DNA of 64,000 nucleotides, from positions 1,794,001-1,858,000 of the forward strand of contig NZ_CP129118.1 in NCBI RefSeq assembly GCF_033304615.1, read 5' to 3'. Shown in pieces: positions 37,279 to 46,198 of the stretch; the first letter of the stretch is position 1, and each line of letters begins with the position of its first letter. The notes under the pieces were generated by a model. The model saw only the letters and a program-made list of their open reading frames with translations. It was not told the DNA's origin and searched no databases. The translations under genes and the position numbers were made by a program. The DNA is from Sporosarcina oncorhynchi (GTDB lineage: Bacteria > Bacillota > Bacilli > Bacillales_A > Planococcaceae).

Positions 37279-37670
37279 CTCCTCCAGCTATTATTTTCGT
37301 TTTCAGTCGGCCCGTATATCAACCTTCAACATACTGCCATAGTGATTTCATTGGTGTGAAATTATACAATTCTAATTGTATCTATGATAATTTGCCATGT
37401 CAAGGATTCATAAGTGTTCAAGCGGGATTATAGTCATTTAGATGGACAAGTCTGAGTATTCTAATTCCCATTCGATCTTTATAACGATTTACTACTCAAT
37501 GAGGTTATATCTTTATATATGAACGAAGAAAAGAATCTTTATAACGAATATCTTTAAGACCATCGATTGGTACCGTTGACCGTTTACTTTTTTAAACGAC
37601 ACCAAGATTAATGTTTAATTAGAAGAGTGGATAGATAAGAAGTGAATATTCCATGATCTATTAACCAAAC
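37279..37670. other. Long rny upstream region with short direct repeats
   Basis: About 390 bases between rny and the recA terminator without a gene. ATCTTTATAACGA occurs exactly twice (near 37475 and 37535), and looser relatives occur near 37508 and 37549. In B. subtilis pbpX lies between recA and rny; nothing resembling it remains here. The region must hold the rny promoter, but I could not fix it. Confidence 0.4.
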
Positions 37671-37706
37671 AAAAAATCCGGCTGCCATTGATGGGCACCC
37701 GGATTT
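37671..37706 (-). terminator. Terminator of recA
   Basis: On the minus strand AAAATCCGGGTGCC pairs with GGCAGCCGGATTTT around CATCAAT (one mismatch), followed by a T-run. Confidence 0.85.
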
Positions 37707-37710
37707 TCGA

Positions 37711-38775
37711 TTATTTCTTTTCGTCTTCTGCGAACAGTTCGAGTTCTTCTTCGTCCTCTTCTTTATGGGCTGCGATCACATAGTTGGCGCTCGCCATTCC
37801 ATATGAGTCTCTGATTTTGTTGGCAATTTCAGCACGGATATCAGTATTTTCCTTTAGGAACTGCTTAGCATTTTCACGGCCTTGCCCCATACGTTCACCT
37901 TCGTACGAGTACCATGCTCCGCTCTTTTGAACAATTTCAAGTTCCGCTCCAAGGTCGACGATTTCGCCTTCCCTTGAGATCCCTTCACCATACATGATAT
38001 CCACTTCAGCTGTACGGAATGGAGGTGCCACTTTGTTTTTCACGACACGAATTCTTGTTTTGTTACCCATGATGTCATTTCCCTGTTTAATCGCTTCACC
38101 GCGACGGACTTCGAGACGCACGGAAGAATAGAACTTCAATGCACGTCCACCAGGTGTTACTTCAGGGTTACCAAACATGACTCCGACTTTTTCACGGATT
38201 TGGTTGATGAAGACAGCAATGGTTTTCGATTTGTTAATGGCTCCGGATAGTTTACGAAGCGCCTGAGACATTAGTCGTGCCTGCAAGCCGACGTGTGAGT
38301 CGCCCATTTCGCCTTCAATTTCAGCTTTAGGTACTAATGCTGCAACTGAGTCAATAACGACGATATCTACTGCGCCACTTCTGACAAGCGCTTCTGCGAT
38401 TTCAAGTGCCTGCTCTCCTGTATCCGGTTGGGAGAGGAGTAATTCATCGATATCTACTCCAAGCTTCTGAGCATAGATTGGATCCAATGCGTGCTCTGCG
38501 TCGATGAATGCTGCTTGTCCTCCTGCTGCCTGAACTTCGGCGATTGCATGAAGCGCGACCGTCGTCTTACCCGAACTTTCAGGGCCATAGATTTCAATGA
38601 CACGTCCTCTTGGATATCCGCCCACTCCAAGTGCAGCATCAAGTGCAAGTGATCCTGTGGATGAAGTAGCTATTTGAAGATCGGTCTTTTCCCCCAATTT
38701 CATAACGGAGCCTTTACCGAATTGTTTTTCTATTTGTTTCAAAGCTTGGTCTAAAGCTGCTTTACGATCGCTCAA
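37711..38775 (-). CDS. recA: Recombinase RecA
   Basis: A 354-residue recombinase that forms filaments on single-stranded DNA, promotes strand exchange and activates LexA self-cleavage. Walker A is GPESSGKTT, followed by [10 protein letters not shown] (Walker B), the [14 protein letters not shown] block and the L2 region [12 protein letters not shown]. The C-terminus is acidic ([14 protein letters not shown]), as usual. It has its own SOS-controlled promoter and terminator although cinA lies 151 bases upstream. Confidence 0.98.
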   Translation of the reverse strand: MSDRKAALDQALKQIEKQFGKGSVMKLGEKTDLQIATSSTGSLALDAALGVGGYPRGRVIEIYGPESSGKTTVALHAIAEVQAAGGQAAFIDAEHALDPIYAQKLGVDIDELLLSQPDTGEQALEIAEALVRSGAVDIVVIDSVAALVPKAEIEGEMGDSHVGLQARLMSQALRKLSGAINKSKTIAVFINQIREKVGVMFGNPEVTPGGRALKFYSSVRLEVRRGEAIKQGNDIMGNKTRIRVVKNKVAPPFRTAEVDIMYGEGISREGEIVDLGAELEIVQKSGAWYSYEGERMGQGRENAKQFLKENTDIRAEIANKIRDSYGMASANYVIAAHKEEDEEELELFAEDEKK

Positions 38776-38821
38776 AAACGATTCCTCCCTTAAAAGGTGT
38801 TTTTCTTATCTTCCTGTTTCT

Positions 38822-38872
38822 AGTATACTCGTTCTACGAGAAAAACTCAAACAAAAATCGAACGCTTATTCG
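38822..38872 (-). promoter_or_regulatory. recA promoter and LexA box
   Basis: On the minus strand TTGAGT (complement of 38845-38850) and TATACT (38822-38827) are 17 bases apart. Just upstream CGAATAAGCGTTCG (38859-38872) fits the SOS box with one half-site change, and from memory closely resembles the B. subtilis recA box. It predicts LexA control. Confidence 0.78.
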
Positions 38873-38926
38873 ATTATTTTTATCAAAATTCATTTTTAAT
38901 TGAGAATGGGTATATAAATTAGCTTT

Positions 38927-40189
38927 TTAATTGAGAATCGGAGGCAAATCTGCATTTTGTAATTCTAAAATCAAGTAATAGAGTGCAAAATTCGCAGCGC
39001 GTTTGCGGTTGGCATTTCTTGACCCTGATAATTGTAATTTAAATGTTTTTATTGGTGCATTTCCAATAGAGATTCCGACCCAGACAGTACCCATCGGTTC
39101 ACCGTCATGTGGATCCGGTCCAGCGGCACCGGTTAACCCAATCCCTATGTCAGATGCGAATTTCCTCTTAACTTGAGACGCAAGTGCTGAGGCGCATTCT
39201 CCACTGACAACTCCAAATTCTTCGAGCAACTCCATTGGAATGTTTAACTGCTCTACTTTTGTCTTTTCATTGTAGACGACGATTCCACCAATCAGGGAGG
39301 AACTAATGCCCGGTTCGTTTGCAAGTTCCGACATGAAGAGACCAGCAGTCAGACTTTCTGCAGCGGCAATCGTAAGTCTTCGCTCTCGCAACAGTTCAGC
39401 TGCCTTTGATGATAAAGTATCTTCGTCAAGTCCATAAATGAACTCGCCAACGAGATTACGAATCTGCTTCTCTACCGGACCAATAAGCTGTTCTGCTTGC
39501 TCAATCGATTCCGCCTTCGCAGTTAGACGAAGTGTTACCGCTTCAGATGTAGCTAAAGGGGCTACCGTAGGATTTGTCTGTTCAGCCAGTATAGTTTGTA
39601 TCCTGAACTCAAGTTCGGCTTCACCGATTCCATAAAATTTCAGAACACGGGATACGATCACTTCACGCTTGCCTAGTTTGTCTAAAAGATAAGGAATTGC
39701 TTCATCTTCAAACATCGGCTGCATCTCATGCGGTGGACCCGGCAACAAGATGTAATGAGATCCATCCTGTTCAACTGCCATTCCCGGAGCCATTCCATTA
39801 CGATTTACAAGGACACTTGAACCAAGAAGAACAAGCGCCTGTTTTCGATTGTTTTCCGTCATTGTCCTTCCTGTCCGTTGAAAATACTTTTCAATGGAAT
39901 CTAATGCGTCTGCATTACTTTCGAGTTCGGTATGCAAAATGTTTGCTATCGTTTCTTTTGTTAAGTCGTCTTTCGTCGGTCCGAGACCACCCGTGAAAAT
40001 GATCAGATCTACTCTGTTTTGGGCGACTTCAATCGTTTTTCTTAAACGAAGTGGATTGTCACCGACCACAGTCTGATAAAGAACATCTATACCCACTTCT
40101 GCAAGTCGGGCAGATATGAATTTTGCGTTTGTATTCGTAATTTGACCTAATAGTAGTTCTGATCCGACAGCAATAATTTCCGCCTTCAT
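38927..40189 (-). CDS. cinA: CinA: NMN deamidase / competence-damage protein
   Basis: A 420-residue two-domain protein. The N-terminal MoaB/MogA-like domain (residues ~1-170) contains SELLLGQITNTNAKF, FTGGLGPTKDDLT and LLPGPPHEM. The C-terminal CinA domain (~255-415) contains AAAESLTAGL, GGIVVYN and GLTGAAGPDPHD and is linked to pyridine nucleotide deamidation in this family. cinA-recA adjacency is typical of Bacilli. It is cotranscribed with pgsA, 12 bases upstream. Confidence 0.94.
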   Translation of the reverse strand: MKAEIIAVGSELLLGQITNTNAKFISARLAEVGIDVLYQTVVGDNPLRLRKTIEVAQNRVDLIIFTGGLGPTKDDLTKETIANILHTELESNADALDSIEKYFQRTGRTMTENNRKQALVLLGSSVLVNRNGMAPGMAVEQDGSHYILLPGPPHEMQPMFEDEAIPYLLDKLGKREVIVSRVLKFYGIGEAELEFRIQTILAEQTNPTVAPLATSEAVTLRLTAKAESIEQAEQLIGPVEKQIRNLVGEFIYGLDEDTLSSKAAELLRERRLTIAAAESLTAGLFMSELANEPGISSSLIGGIVVYNEKTKVEQLNIPMELLEEFGVVSGECASALASQVKRKFASDIGIGLTGAAGPDPHDGEPMGTVWVGISIGNAPIKTFKLQLSGSRNANRKRAANFALYYLILELQNADLPPILN

Positions 40190-40201
40190 TAAGACATCTC
40201 C

Positions 40202-40780
40202 TTACATGGAGTCAAGCAGGACTCTTCTGTTCTTATAGAAGTAATCCGCACCAGACCAGATTGTGAAAATCAATGCAATATAAAGCATGATTGTTCCAAA
40301 AGGGAAGTTAATCGCTTCAAAAAAGACATTGTTCAGTAATAAAAAAGATATTGCGACTAGTTGAGTAGCTGTTTTGATTTTCCCAAGTTGATTAGCAGCG
40401 ACGACTTCGCCTCCGCCTGCAAGAATCAAACGAAGTCCTGTCACCGCAAATTCTCTGCTGATGATGATAATGACAATCCACGAAGCAGCACTTCCAAGCT
40501 CCACGAGTATGACCAAGGCAGCCGATACAAGCAATTTATCCGCAAGAGGATCGAGAAACTTCCCCATATTTGTTACAAGACCATGTTTTCTAGCAAGGTG
40601 ACCATCAAACCAGTCGGTCGCCGCAGCGATGATGAATAAAGCTGCCCCTATGATATGTTCAATAGAAAGAATTGTTCCTCCAATTTCAAAGTTGCCGAAT
40701 CCAAAATCGACAATCATAAAAAGCATGAATATTGGAATGAGAATTATACGGGATACCGTTATTTTATTCGGTAAATTCAA
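40202..40780 (-). CDS. pgsA: Phosphatidylglycerophosphate synthase
   Basis: A 192-residue CDP-alcohol phosphatidyltransferase that makes phosphatidylglycerol phosphate from CDP-diacylglycerol and glycerol 3-phosphate in the membrane. The catalytic signature D-G-x2-A-R-x8-G-x3-D-x3-D is seen in WFDGHLARKHG...GKFLDPLADK. Several transmembrane helices follow. A TTG at 40780 (MNLPNKIT) is chosen because AGAGGAAAGG lies eight bases upstream and B. subtilis PgsA starts there; a GTG three codons earlier is the alternative. Confidence 0.95.
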   Translation of the reverse strand: MNLPNKITVSRIILIPIFMLFMIVDFGFGNFEIGGTILSIEHIIGAALFIIAAATDWFDGHLARKHGLVTNMGKFLDPLADKLLVSAALVILVELGSAASWIVIIIISREFAVTGLRLILAGGGEVVAANQLGKIKTATQLVAISFLLLNNVFFEAINFPFGTIMLYIALIFTIWSGADYFYKNRRVLLDSM

Positions 40781-40834
40781 TGGGTTCACCTTTCCTCTAC
40801 TGTGTACTTATGTAGCTAATTATGTAACAGAATG

Positions 40835-40864
40835 AAAATAGTCATCCTAAGAGATGACTATTTT
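40835..40864 (-). terminator. Terminator of rodZ
   Basis: AAAATAGTCATC and GATGACTATTTT form a perfect 12-bp stem with a 6-base loop at the rodZ stop codon. Confidence 0.8.
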
Positions 40865-41733
40865 CATTTCTCGTATTCAATAATGATGTTCTGTGTAGTT
40901 CTGTCAGATGAATATTCAAGCTTTTCATCATTCACATAGATTTCAGTATTATGTGTTCTGCCCACTCGGATTCGGACAAATTGAGCATCAGTGACGTCCA
41001 TTTCCATCGAATCCCCTGCGTTGTAGACTGTAGCTTTTTCAGTCCGTTCTTTTCTATTTTCATCCGTCACTGCAATCCACGTTTCACCTGCAATAACAAT
41101 CTTCAGTTTAAACTCCTCTGCATCTGTCAAAGTATAAGTGGAATCCTCACCGCTCGAATTTTCAAAAGTCAGCACTTGTTCTTTCACTTCTTCAACAGGC
41201 TCAGGATCCGGTTCAGGTTCTTCTTCACCGATTTCTGTATCGTCCTCTGTCCCGTCGGGTGTTCCTTTTGGTGGTTGATTGTTATCCATAGTTAAAGGTT
41301 GTTCCGGTTCGAGATCGGTCAAGTTCTTATTGGAAGAGCCTGATTGTTGCCAAAGTACCCATGCTACAACAATGATGACGATGATAAATAATGCCACTAT
41401 TATTTTAGGAATCGCTTCATTCAAACTGCTGTTGTTTTTCAGACCGCTTCTCCTATTCATTGGCGGAACAATCTGAGCCGATTCGTCTTCAAGCGAGCTG
41501 TCTTTTGCAGATTCTTTGTACAATGAAAGCATTTCATCCGCATCTAAGCCAACAGCTTCAGAATATTGTTTAATAAACGCACGCACATAAAAAGAGCCAG
41601 GCATCATACTGTAATCTTCATTTTCAATACCGGAAAGGTATCGTTTCTGAATTTTAGTTATGGATTGTAAATCATCCAATGAATACCCCTTACTTGTTCT
41701 CGCCTCTTTAAGACGATCACCTAATCCGGTCAA
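40864..41733 (-). CDS. rodZ: RodZ-family cytoskeletal protein (YmfM)
   Basis: A 289-residue single-pass membrane protein. It has a cytoplasmic helix-turn-helix domain (LKEARTSKGYSLDDLQSITKIQKRYLSGIE), a transmembrane helix near residue 120 (IIVALFIIVIIVVAWVLW), an acidic Pro/Glu linker and a C-terminal beta domain. It links MreB filaments to wall synthesis and cell shape. The TTG at 41733 follows AGGTAGGTG by about six bases; a GTG three codons upstream is less well placed. Confidence 0.92.
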   Translation of the reverse strand: MTGLGDRLKEARTSKGYSLDDLQSITKIQKRYLSGIENEDYSMMPGSFYVRAFIKQYSEAVGLDADEMLSLYKESAKDSSLEDESAQIVPPMNRRSGLKNNSSLNEAIPKIIVALFIIVIIVVAWVLWQQSGSSNKNLTDLEPEQPLTMDNNQPPKGTPDGTEDDTEIGEEEPEPDPEPVEEVKEQVLTFENSSGEDSTYTLTDAEEFKLKIVIAGETWIAVTDENRKERTEKATVYNAGDSMEMDVTDAQFVRIRVGRTHNTEIYVNDEKLEYSSDRTTQNIIIEYEK

Positions 41734-41750
41734 TTGTATCACCTACCTCA

Positions 41751-42548
41751 TTAAAAGTTGAACATACCAAACCCACCCATTGTTCCAGAGTTTGGGTCCA
41801 TTAAGTTTCTCTCCATCATCTCATATGTAATCTCTTCATCAGGATCTGTACGCAATTCGATGATGTAATCAAAATCTTCGACATCATATTCAGAGTGTTG
41901 TACAAACATATCGGGATGCTCGACTACTTTAATCGTTGGCATATTCATCATTTCGCGAACGAGTTGCATATGCCGTTCGTCACCCGATTTCCGCGTGACA
42001 ATACCATCCAGGATAAAAATATTATCGTTGGAGAATTCATCCCCTGCAAGATTGCTTCTAACTGTCTGTTTAATCATCGTCGAAGATAAGAATATCCATT
42101 TTTTGTTCGCACAAACACTTGCCGCCACGACAGATTCGGTTTTCCCGACACGCGGCATACCACGGATTCCGATTAATTTATGGCCATCCTGCTTGAAAAG
42201 CTCCGCCATGAAATCTACAAGTACCCCAAGCTCACTGCGGACAAACCGGAATGTCTTTCGATCATCTAGATCGCGTTGAATATAGCGCCCATGACGGACA
42301 GCCAGAATATCTCGTAATTTGGGTTCTCGTATCTTTTTCACCTGTATCGTTTCCATTGTGGAAGCGATCAATTCAAAACGTTTGATTTGATCATCGTTTT
42401 CCGTACGCACAAGCATACCCCTATGACCGCCATCAACACCGTTGATTGTTGTAATATTGACCCGTAACATTCCAAGTAGTGAAGCAATGTCCCCGAGCAG
42501 CCCTGGCCTATTTACTTGAACTTCGTATTCGACATACCATTCACCCAT
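41751..42548 (-). CDS. ymfK: YmfK family protein (DUF3388): ACT-like plus P-loop domain
   Basis: A 265-residue protein found beside rodZ in many Bacilli. The N-terminal ~80 residues look like an ACT ligand-binding domain (YEVQVNRPGLLGDIASLLGMLRVNI). The middle contains a P-loop (GMPRVGKTE) followed by FLSSTM and FILDGIV, suggesting a nucleotide-binding ATPase core. The function is unknown to me. It starts with ATG after its own upstream gap and precedes rodZ by 17 bases, so the two are probably cotranscribed. Confidence 0.85.
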   Translation of the reverse strand: MGEWYVEYEVQVNRPGLLGDIASLLGMLRVNITTINGVDGGHRGMLVRTENDDQIKRFELIASTMETIQVKKIREPKLRDILAVRHGRYIQRDLDDRKTFRFVRSELGVLVDFMAELFKQDGHKLIGIRGMPRVGKTESVVAASVCANKKWIFLSSTMIKQTVRSNLAGDEFSNDNIFILDGIVTRKSGDERHMQLVREMMNMPTIKVVEHPDMFVQHSEYDVEDFDYIIELRTDPDEEITYEMMERNLMDPNSGTMGGFGMFNF

Positions 42549-42712
42549 TCAACAATCCCTCCATCTTTTGTCCAGTAGTCAGCAAGAATAGGTTCTTTTC
42601 GATTGAAAAATCCATTTCAATTATATATTTACAACTATTCATAAATACAGGACGCAGAAGATGCAACTTAGTTCCATAATAGCGGATTCTTGAGCCTATG
42701 AAAAGGAAAAAG

Positions 42713-42740
42713 AAAAAGGGGGAAAACATCCTCCTTTTTT
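42713..42740 (-). terminator. Terminator of the ymfF-ymfH-ymfI transcript
   Basis: On the minus strand AAAAAAGGAGG pairs with CCCCCTTTTT (one mismatch) around a short loop and is followed by TTTCTTTTTCC. Confidence 0.75.
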
Positions 42741-42746
42741 CTTGTT

Positions 42747-43475
42747 TTATATATGCCAACCTCCGTTAAGCTTCAATATTTCGCCAGTCATATAATCGGC
42801 TTTTCCACTCAATAGAAAACCGACAAGTTCTGCTACATCCGTCGGGGTTCCTGTTGAACGCAGTGGGATTTGCTCGACGACCATCTGCTTATCTTCTAAA
42901 GTCAATTCATCATTCATGACCGTTTCAATCCAGCCTGGAGTAATCGCATTCACCCTTGTACCTGTATAGGCTGCTTCTTTGGCATATGCTTTAACAAAAG
43001 CCTGTTGAGCACCTTTGATCGCCGAATACATTACTTCCCCAGCAGCACCGGTTTCACCCCATATCGAGCTTATGAACACTATATATGAAACGGAAAAGCT
43101 CCTTAAACTGGGTGAAACAAGACTGATGAATGACGCGGGATTTTGCAAATGCACACGCCATAAAGCGTCCATATCTTCTATGGATGTATCACTTAGCAGT
43201 TTCAACATCGATTGGCCGCTTGCCACTATAACAGCCTGAATGTGGCCGGTAAGACTTGCAAGTGTATGTCCGCCATCCGGTTTGCTGAAATCCGATTGGA
43301 CGGTTTGAAAGTCCTGTTTTGGAAATTCAGCTAACAGTTCATCGAGAAGTTGCGTCGCTTGATATGCATTCTCATTATAATGTAAATATAAAGACCAGCC
43401 ATCTGCAGCGAGTTTTCTGCAAATGGCTTGCCCAATTCCACCTGATGCCCCTAAAACGATTGCACGAGATTTCAT
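42747..43475 (-). CDS. ymfI: Elongation factor P 5-aminopentanone reductase (YmfI), SDR family
   Basis: A 242-residue short-chain dehydrogenase/reductase with the Rossmann motif GASGGIGQAICRKL, catalytic Ser (FISSIWGETGAAG) and Tyr-x3-Lys (YSAIKGAQQ). In B. subtilis YmfI completes the 5-aminopentanol modification of elongation factor P, which helps translate proline runs. It lies two bases after ymfH and is followed by a terminator. The ymfJ gene (DUF3243) seen in B. subtilis is not in the next gap. Confidence 0.9.
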   Translation of the reverse strand: MKSRAIVLGASGGIGQAICRKLAADGWSLYLHYNENAYQATQLLDELLAEFPKQDFQTVQSDFSKPDGGHTLASLTGHIQAVIVASGQSMLKLLSDTSIEDMDALWRVHLQNPASFISLVSPSLRSFSVSYIVFISSIWGETGAAGEVMYSAIKGAQQAFVKAYAKEAAYTGTRVNAITPGWIETVMNDELTLEDKQMVVEQIPLRSTGTPTDVAELVGFLLSGKADYMTGEILKLNGGWHI

Positions 43476-43477
43476 GG

Positions 43478-44776
43478 TCAGGCCTTTGTTGTCGGAGGAA
43501 TGATAGTCATGGCTGTATGACTTTCTTCGTTTATAATTATTGCGAAAGCAGCTTTCAGATCATTCATCGTCATCTTTTCAAGTGAGGGAACGACATCGAA
43601 TAAATTCATGTTATTAAAATTATATTGAGTGAACTGATTGGAGATAAATTCAATTGAATTCAACGACCGCATGAATTGTCCGATTCTCCGTTTGCGGGAC
43701 CGGTCCAAGTCTTCCTCCGTAATACTCCAATCCGATTGTTGAGCACGTAATGAGTTGGTTATAGCAGCCTCTAATTCCTTAGGTTTTTCCGTATCAGAGC
43801 CAATCATTGCAAAACCGAAACCTTTTTCTAACGTAAAGTCGTAATTATACGTTTCATCAATCAAATGTTCCGCATATGCATTCGTATAGAAATCTGATGT
43901 ACGACCGAATAAAATATCCATCAAAAGATTGACAGCAAGATCCTGTCGTAGCATTTCTTCCCCTTCGATATCCACATTCGTACACTTAATGCCAAAATTG
44001 AATTTCGGCCTTAAAACATCCATTTCCAGAACGACATCTTTTTCACTTGCTTCGAGGGGCTCATCTGGATATTTCCTGACGATTTCTTCAGGTTCTGAAA
44101 AATCTTTTCCTGCCTGGTCCTTGCGGATGAATTCCATCATCTCATCGGGATCGACTGCCCCAATGACAAACACAGACATATTGGATGGATGATAGAACGT
44201 TTCATAACATTCATATAAATGTTCGGCAGTAATATCTTGAATCGTTTCAACAGTGCCCGCAATATCAATATTAATCGGGAATTCCGAATACAACGATTGA
44301 ATGGTACCAAAATAATTACGCCAATCCGGATTGTCATCATACATCGTAATTTCCTGTGCAATGATTCCTTTTTCTTTTTCTGTTTTCTCTTTCGTAAAAT
44401 AAGGTTCTTGCACAAAATCCAATAGAACCTTTGTGCTTTCGTATAAATTCTCTGTGGTAGAAAACAGATAGGATGTTCGTGTAAACGATGTGAATGCATT
44501 CGCAGATGCACCAAGCACACCGAACTTTTGGAAAACGTCCCCATCTTCTTTGTCAAACATCTTATGCTCGAGAAAATGCGCAATACCGTCGGGCACAGTT
44601 ACAAACTCATCTTTTCCTCTTGGAATAAATGTATTGTCGATTGAGCCATATTTTGTAGTGAAAGTAACATATGTCTTTGAAAATCCGCGTTTCGGTAATA
44701 TATAGACATTAAGCCCATTATCCAGTTTTTCATGGAACAATGTTTCCTGCAAATTATCAAATGTGATTTTCTCCAT
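43478..44776 (-). CDS. ymfH: M16-family zinc peptidase YmfH
   Basis: A 432-residue insulinase-type protein. The inverted zinc motif HxxEH is present (AHFLEHKMFD), so this is the catalytic member of the YmfF/YmfH pair. It probably cleaves peptides in the cytoplasm; the substrate is unknown. It starts three bases after the ymfF stop, so the two subunits are made together, as in other bacterial M16 pairs that work as heterodimers. Confidence 0.92.
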   Translation of the reverse strand: MEKITFDNLQETLFHEKLDNGLNVYILPKRGFSKTYVTFTTKYGSIDNTFIPRGKDEFVTVPDGIAHFLEHKMFDKEDGDVFQKFGVLGASANAFTSFTRTSYLFSTTENLYESTKVLLDFVQEPYFTKEKTEKEKGIIAQEITMYDDNPDWRNYFGTIQSLYSEFPINIDIAGTVETIQDITAEHLYECYETFYHPSNMSVFVIGAVDPDEMMEFIRKDQAGKDFSEPEEIVRKYPDEPLEASEKDVVLEMDVLRPKFNFGIKCTNVDIEGEEMLRQDLAVNLLMDILFGRTSDFYTNAYAEHLIDETYNYDFTLEKGFGFAMIGSDTEKPKELEAAITNSLRAQQSDWSITEEDLDRSRKRRIGQFMRSLNSIEFISNQFTQYNFNNMNLFDVVPSLEKMTMNDLKAAFAIIINEESHTAMTIIPPTTKA

Positions 44777-44779
44777 TGT

Positions 44780-46045
44780 TTACGCCTCTCTTCCTGATAG
44801 CAAATAGATAAGTTCCAATTGGATTGACGAAGCCATTTGCTGGATGTCTTCAATGGATACCGCATTCCATTCGGCAATCAGTTTGCCTGCATTAAAGTCT
44901 TCATCTAATTGCTTATATTGGTCAAATAATTCAATTTGACCTCTTGCAGAGTCAAAAGCACTTCGAATGCTATTTGCGAGAAGCGCCACTGTCTGTTCTA
45001 CTTCCATATCCGTTACATCGCCTTCTTTTATCGCGCTAAGCTGTTCCTGGATCATTTTAACCGCTTTCTCTTCCAGTTGAGCATCAATTCCAGCCATAAC
45101 GTAAAGGATGCCGTAATTCGCACTGTAAATACTGTTTATCGTATAGGCCATGCTTTCTTTCTCTCTGACATTCATGAATAATTTACTATGCGCAAAACCA
45201 CCAAGCACTCCATTCATTACTTGCATCTTCGGAAAATCCGGATGAAAAAAGGTGATTGGTGTGTTAAATCCGACTTGTAATTTCCCTTGTTTCATATCCT
45301 GCTTTTCAAATACTTGTTGCGATTCTTTCGTTTCTACAGGTGGAAGTTCAAACTGTTTTGTTGAAATAGCACGGTCTGCGAAATTGAACATGGAACGGAT
45401 CTTCTCTACAAGTTCCTCCTGTTGTATATCTCCAACGACATAGATATCAACAGCATCTTCCGCTAACATCTTTTCGTACGTCTCCATTAGAGATTCTGCC
45501 GTGATCTGTTCTACATCCTTCTCAGTACCGTTTGATGAAATGGAAGCGGGATGATCAGGTCTCATCAATTCCAACATACGCTTTTGTGCGTATCTCCCTT
45601 TGTCATCATAGACGGAACGAATTCGTTCAATGACAGACCGTTTCTCACGGTTGACAATCGTTTCATCAAATCTCCCATCCTTTACATTGGGACGGAAAAG
45701 TACAGTACTAATCATCTTAAGCACTTCATCAAAAACACCGTCAGTCGTTAAATACTCATCATTCACACATTCCATGTTTAATGAAAGGATATGAGAATTC
45801 CCACGTTTTCCCGAATCCATATAGAACACAGATCCATAGAGCTCATCCATCGCTTTTCTTAAATCACTCTGTTTTGGATAATCCGCGTTTGAATCTTGCA
45901 TCACATTAGAAAGGACAGTACGGTTCGCCGCATGTTTCTCGTCCAATTCAGCAGTCCATCTGAAAGACATCGTAATTGTCTTGAATTGCTCTGTTTGACG
46001 AATGTATAAGTTTACACCTTTTTTCAATTCAATTTTAGTGAACAT
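44780..46045 (-). CDS. ymfF: M16-family protein YmfF, no zinc motif
   Basis: A 421-residue insulinase-like protein. At the position where HxxEH would lie it reads ELDEKHAANRTVLSNVM, so metal ligands are missing and it is presumably the non-catalytic partner of YmfH. The second M16 half (NGVLGGFAHSKLFMNVREKESMAYTI) is well preserved. The ATG follows GAGGTG. It begins an operon with ymfH and ymfI, downstream of the nup terminator. Confidence 0.9.
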   Translation of the reverse strand: MFTKIELKKGVNLYIRQTEQFKTITMSFRWTAELDEKHAANRTVLSNVMQDSNADYPKQSDLRKAMDELYGSVFYMDSGKRGNSHILSLNMECVNDEYLTTDGVFDEVLKMISTVLFRPNVKDGRFDETIVNREKRSVIERIRSVYDDKGRYAQKRMLELMRPDHPASISSNGTEKDVEQITAESLMETYEKMLAEDAVDIYVVGDIQQEELVEKIRSMFNFADRAISTKQFELPPVETKESQQVFEKQDMKQGKLQVGFNTPITFFHPDFPKMQVMNGVLGGFAHSKLFMNVREKESMAYTINSIYSANYGILYVMAGIDAQLEEKAVKMIQEQLSAIKEGDVTDMEVEQTVALLANSIRSAFDSARGQIELFDQYKQLDEDFNAGKLIAEWNAVSIEDIQQMASSIQLELIYLLSGREA

Positions 46046-46154
46046 GTGGACACCTCTTTTTCCTTATTATACGAATACCTTTCTTCACTATACATTCCAC
46101 AACTTACACATGGCAAAAAAAACGCATTTTCCCAAGATCTATAAAAATTTAAAA

Positions 46155-46189
46155 AACCGTTTAAGCTCATCATGCAAGCTTAAACGGTT
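46155..46189 (-). terminator. Terminator of the nup operon
   Basis: AACCGTTTAAGCT and AGCTTAAACGGTT form a perfect 13-bp stem with a 9-base loop, followed on the minus strand by TTTTAAATTTTT. Confidence 0.85.
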
Positions 46190-46198
46190 AATAATGAT

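Noticed and set aside
42549-42746. ymfJ (DUF3243) gene between ymfI and ymfK
   Set aside because: The gap is only about 200 bases and holds a terminator and AT-rich sequence; no frame resembles the family.
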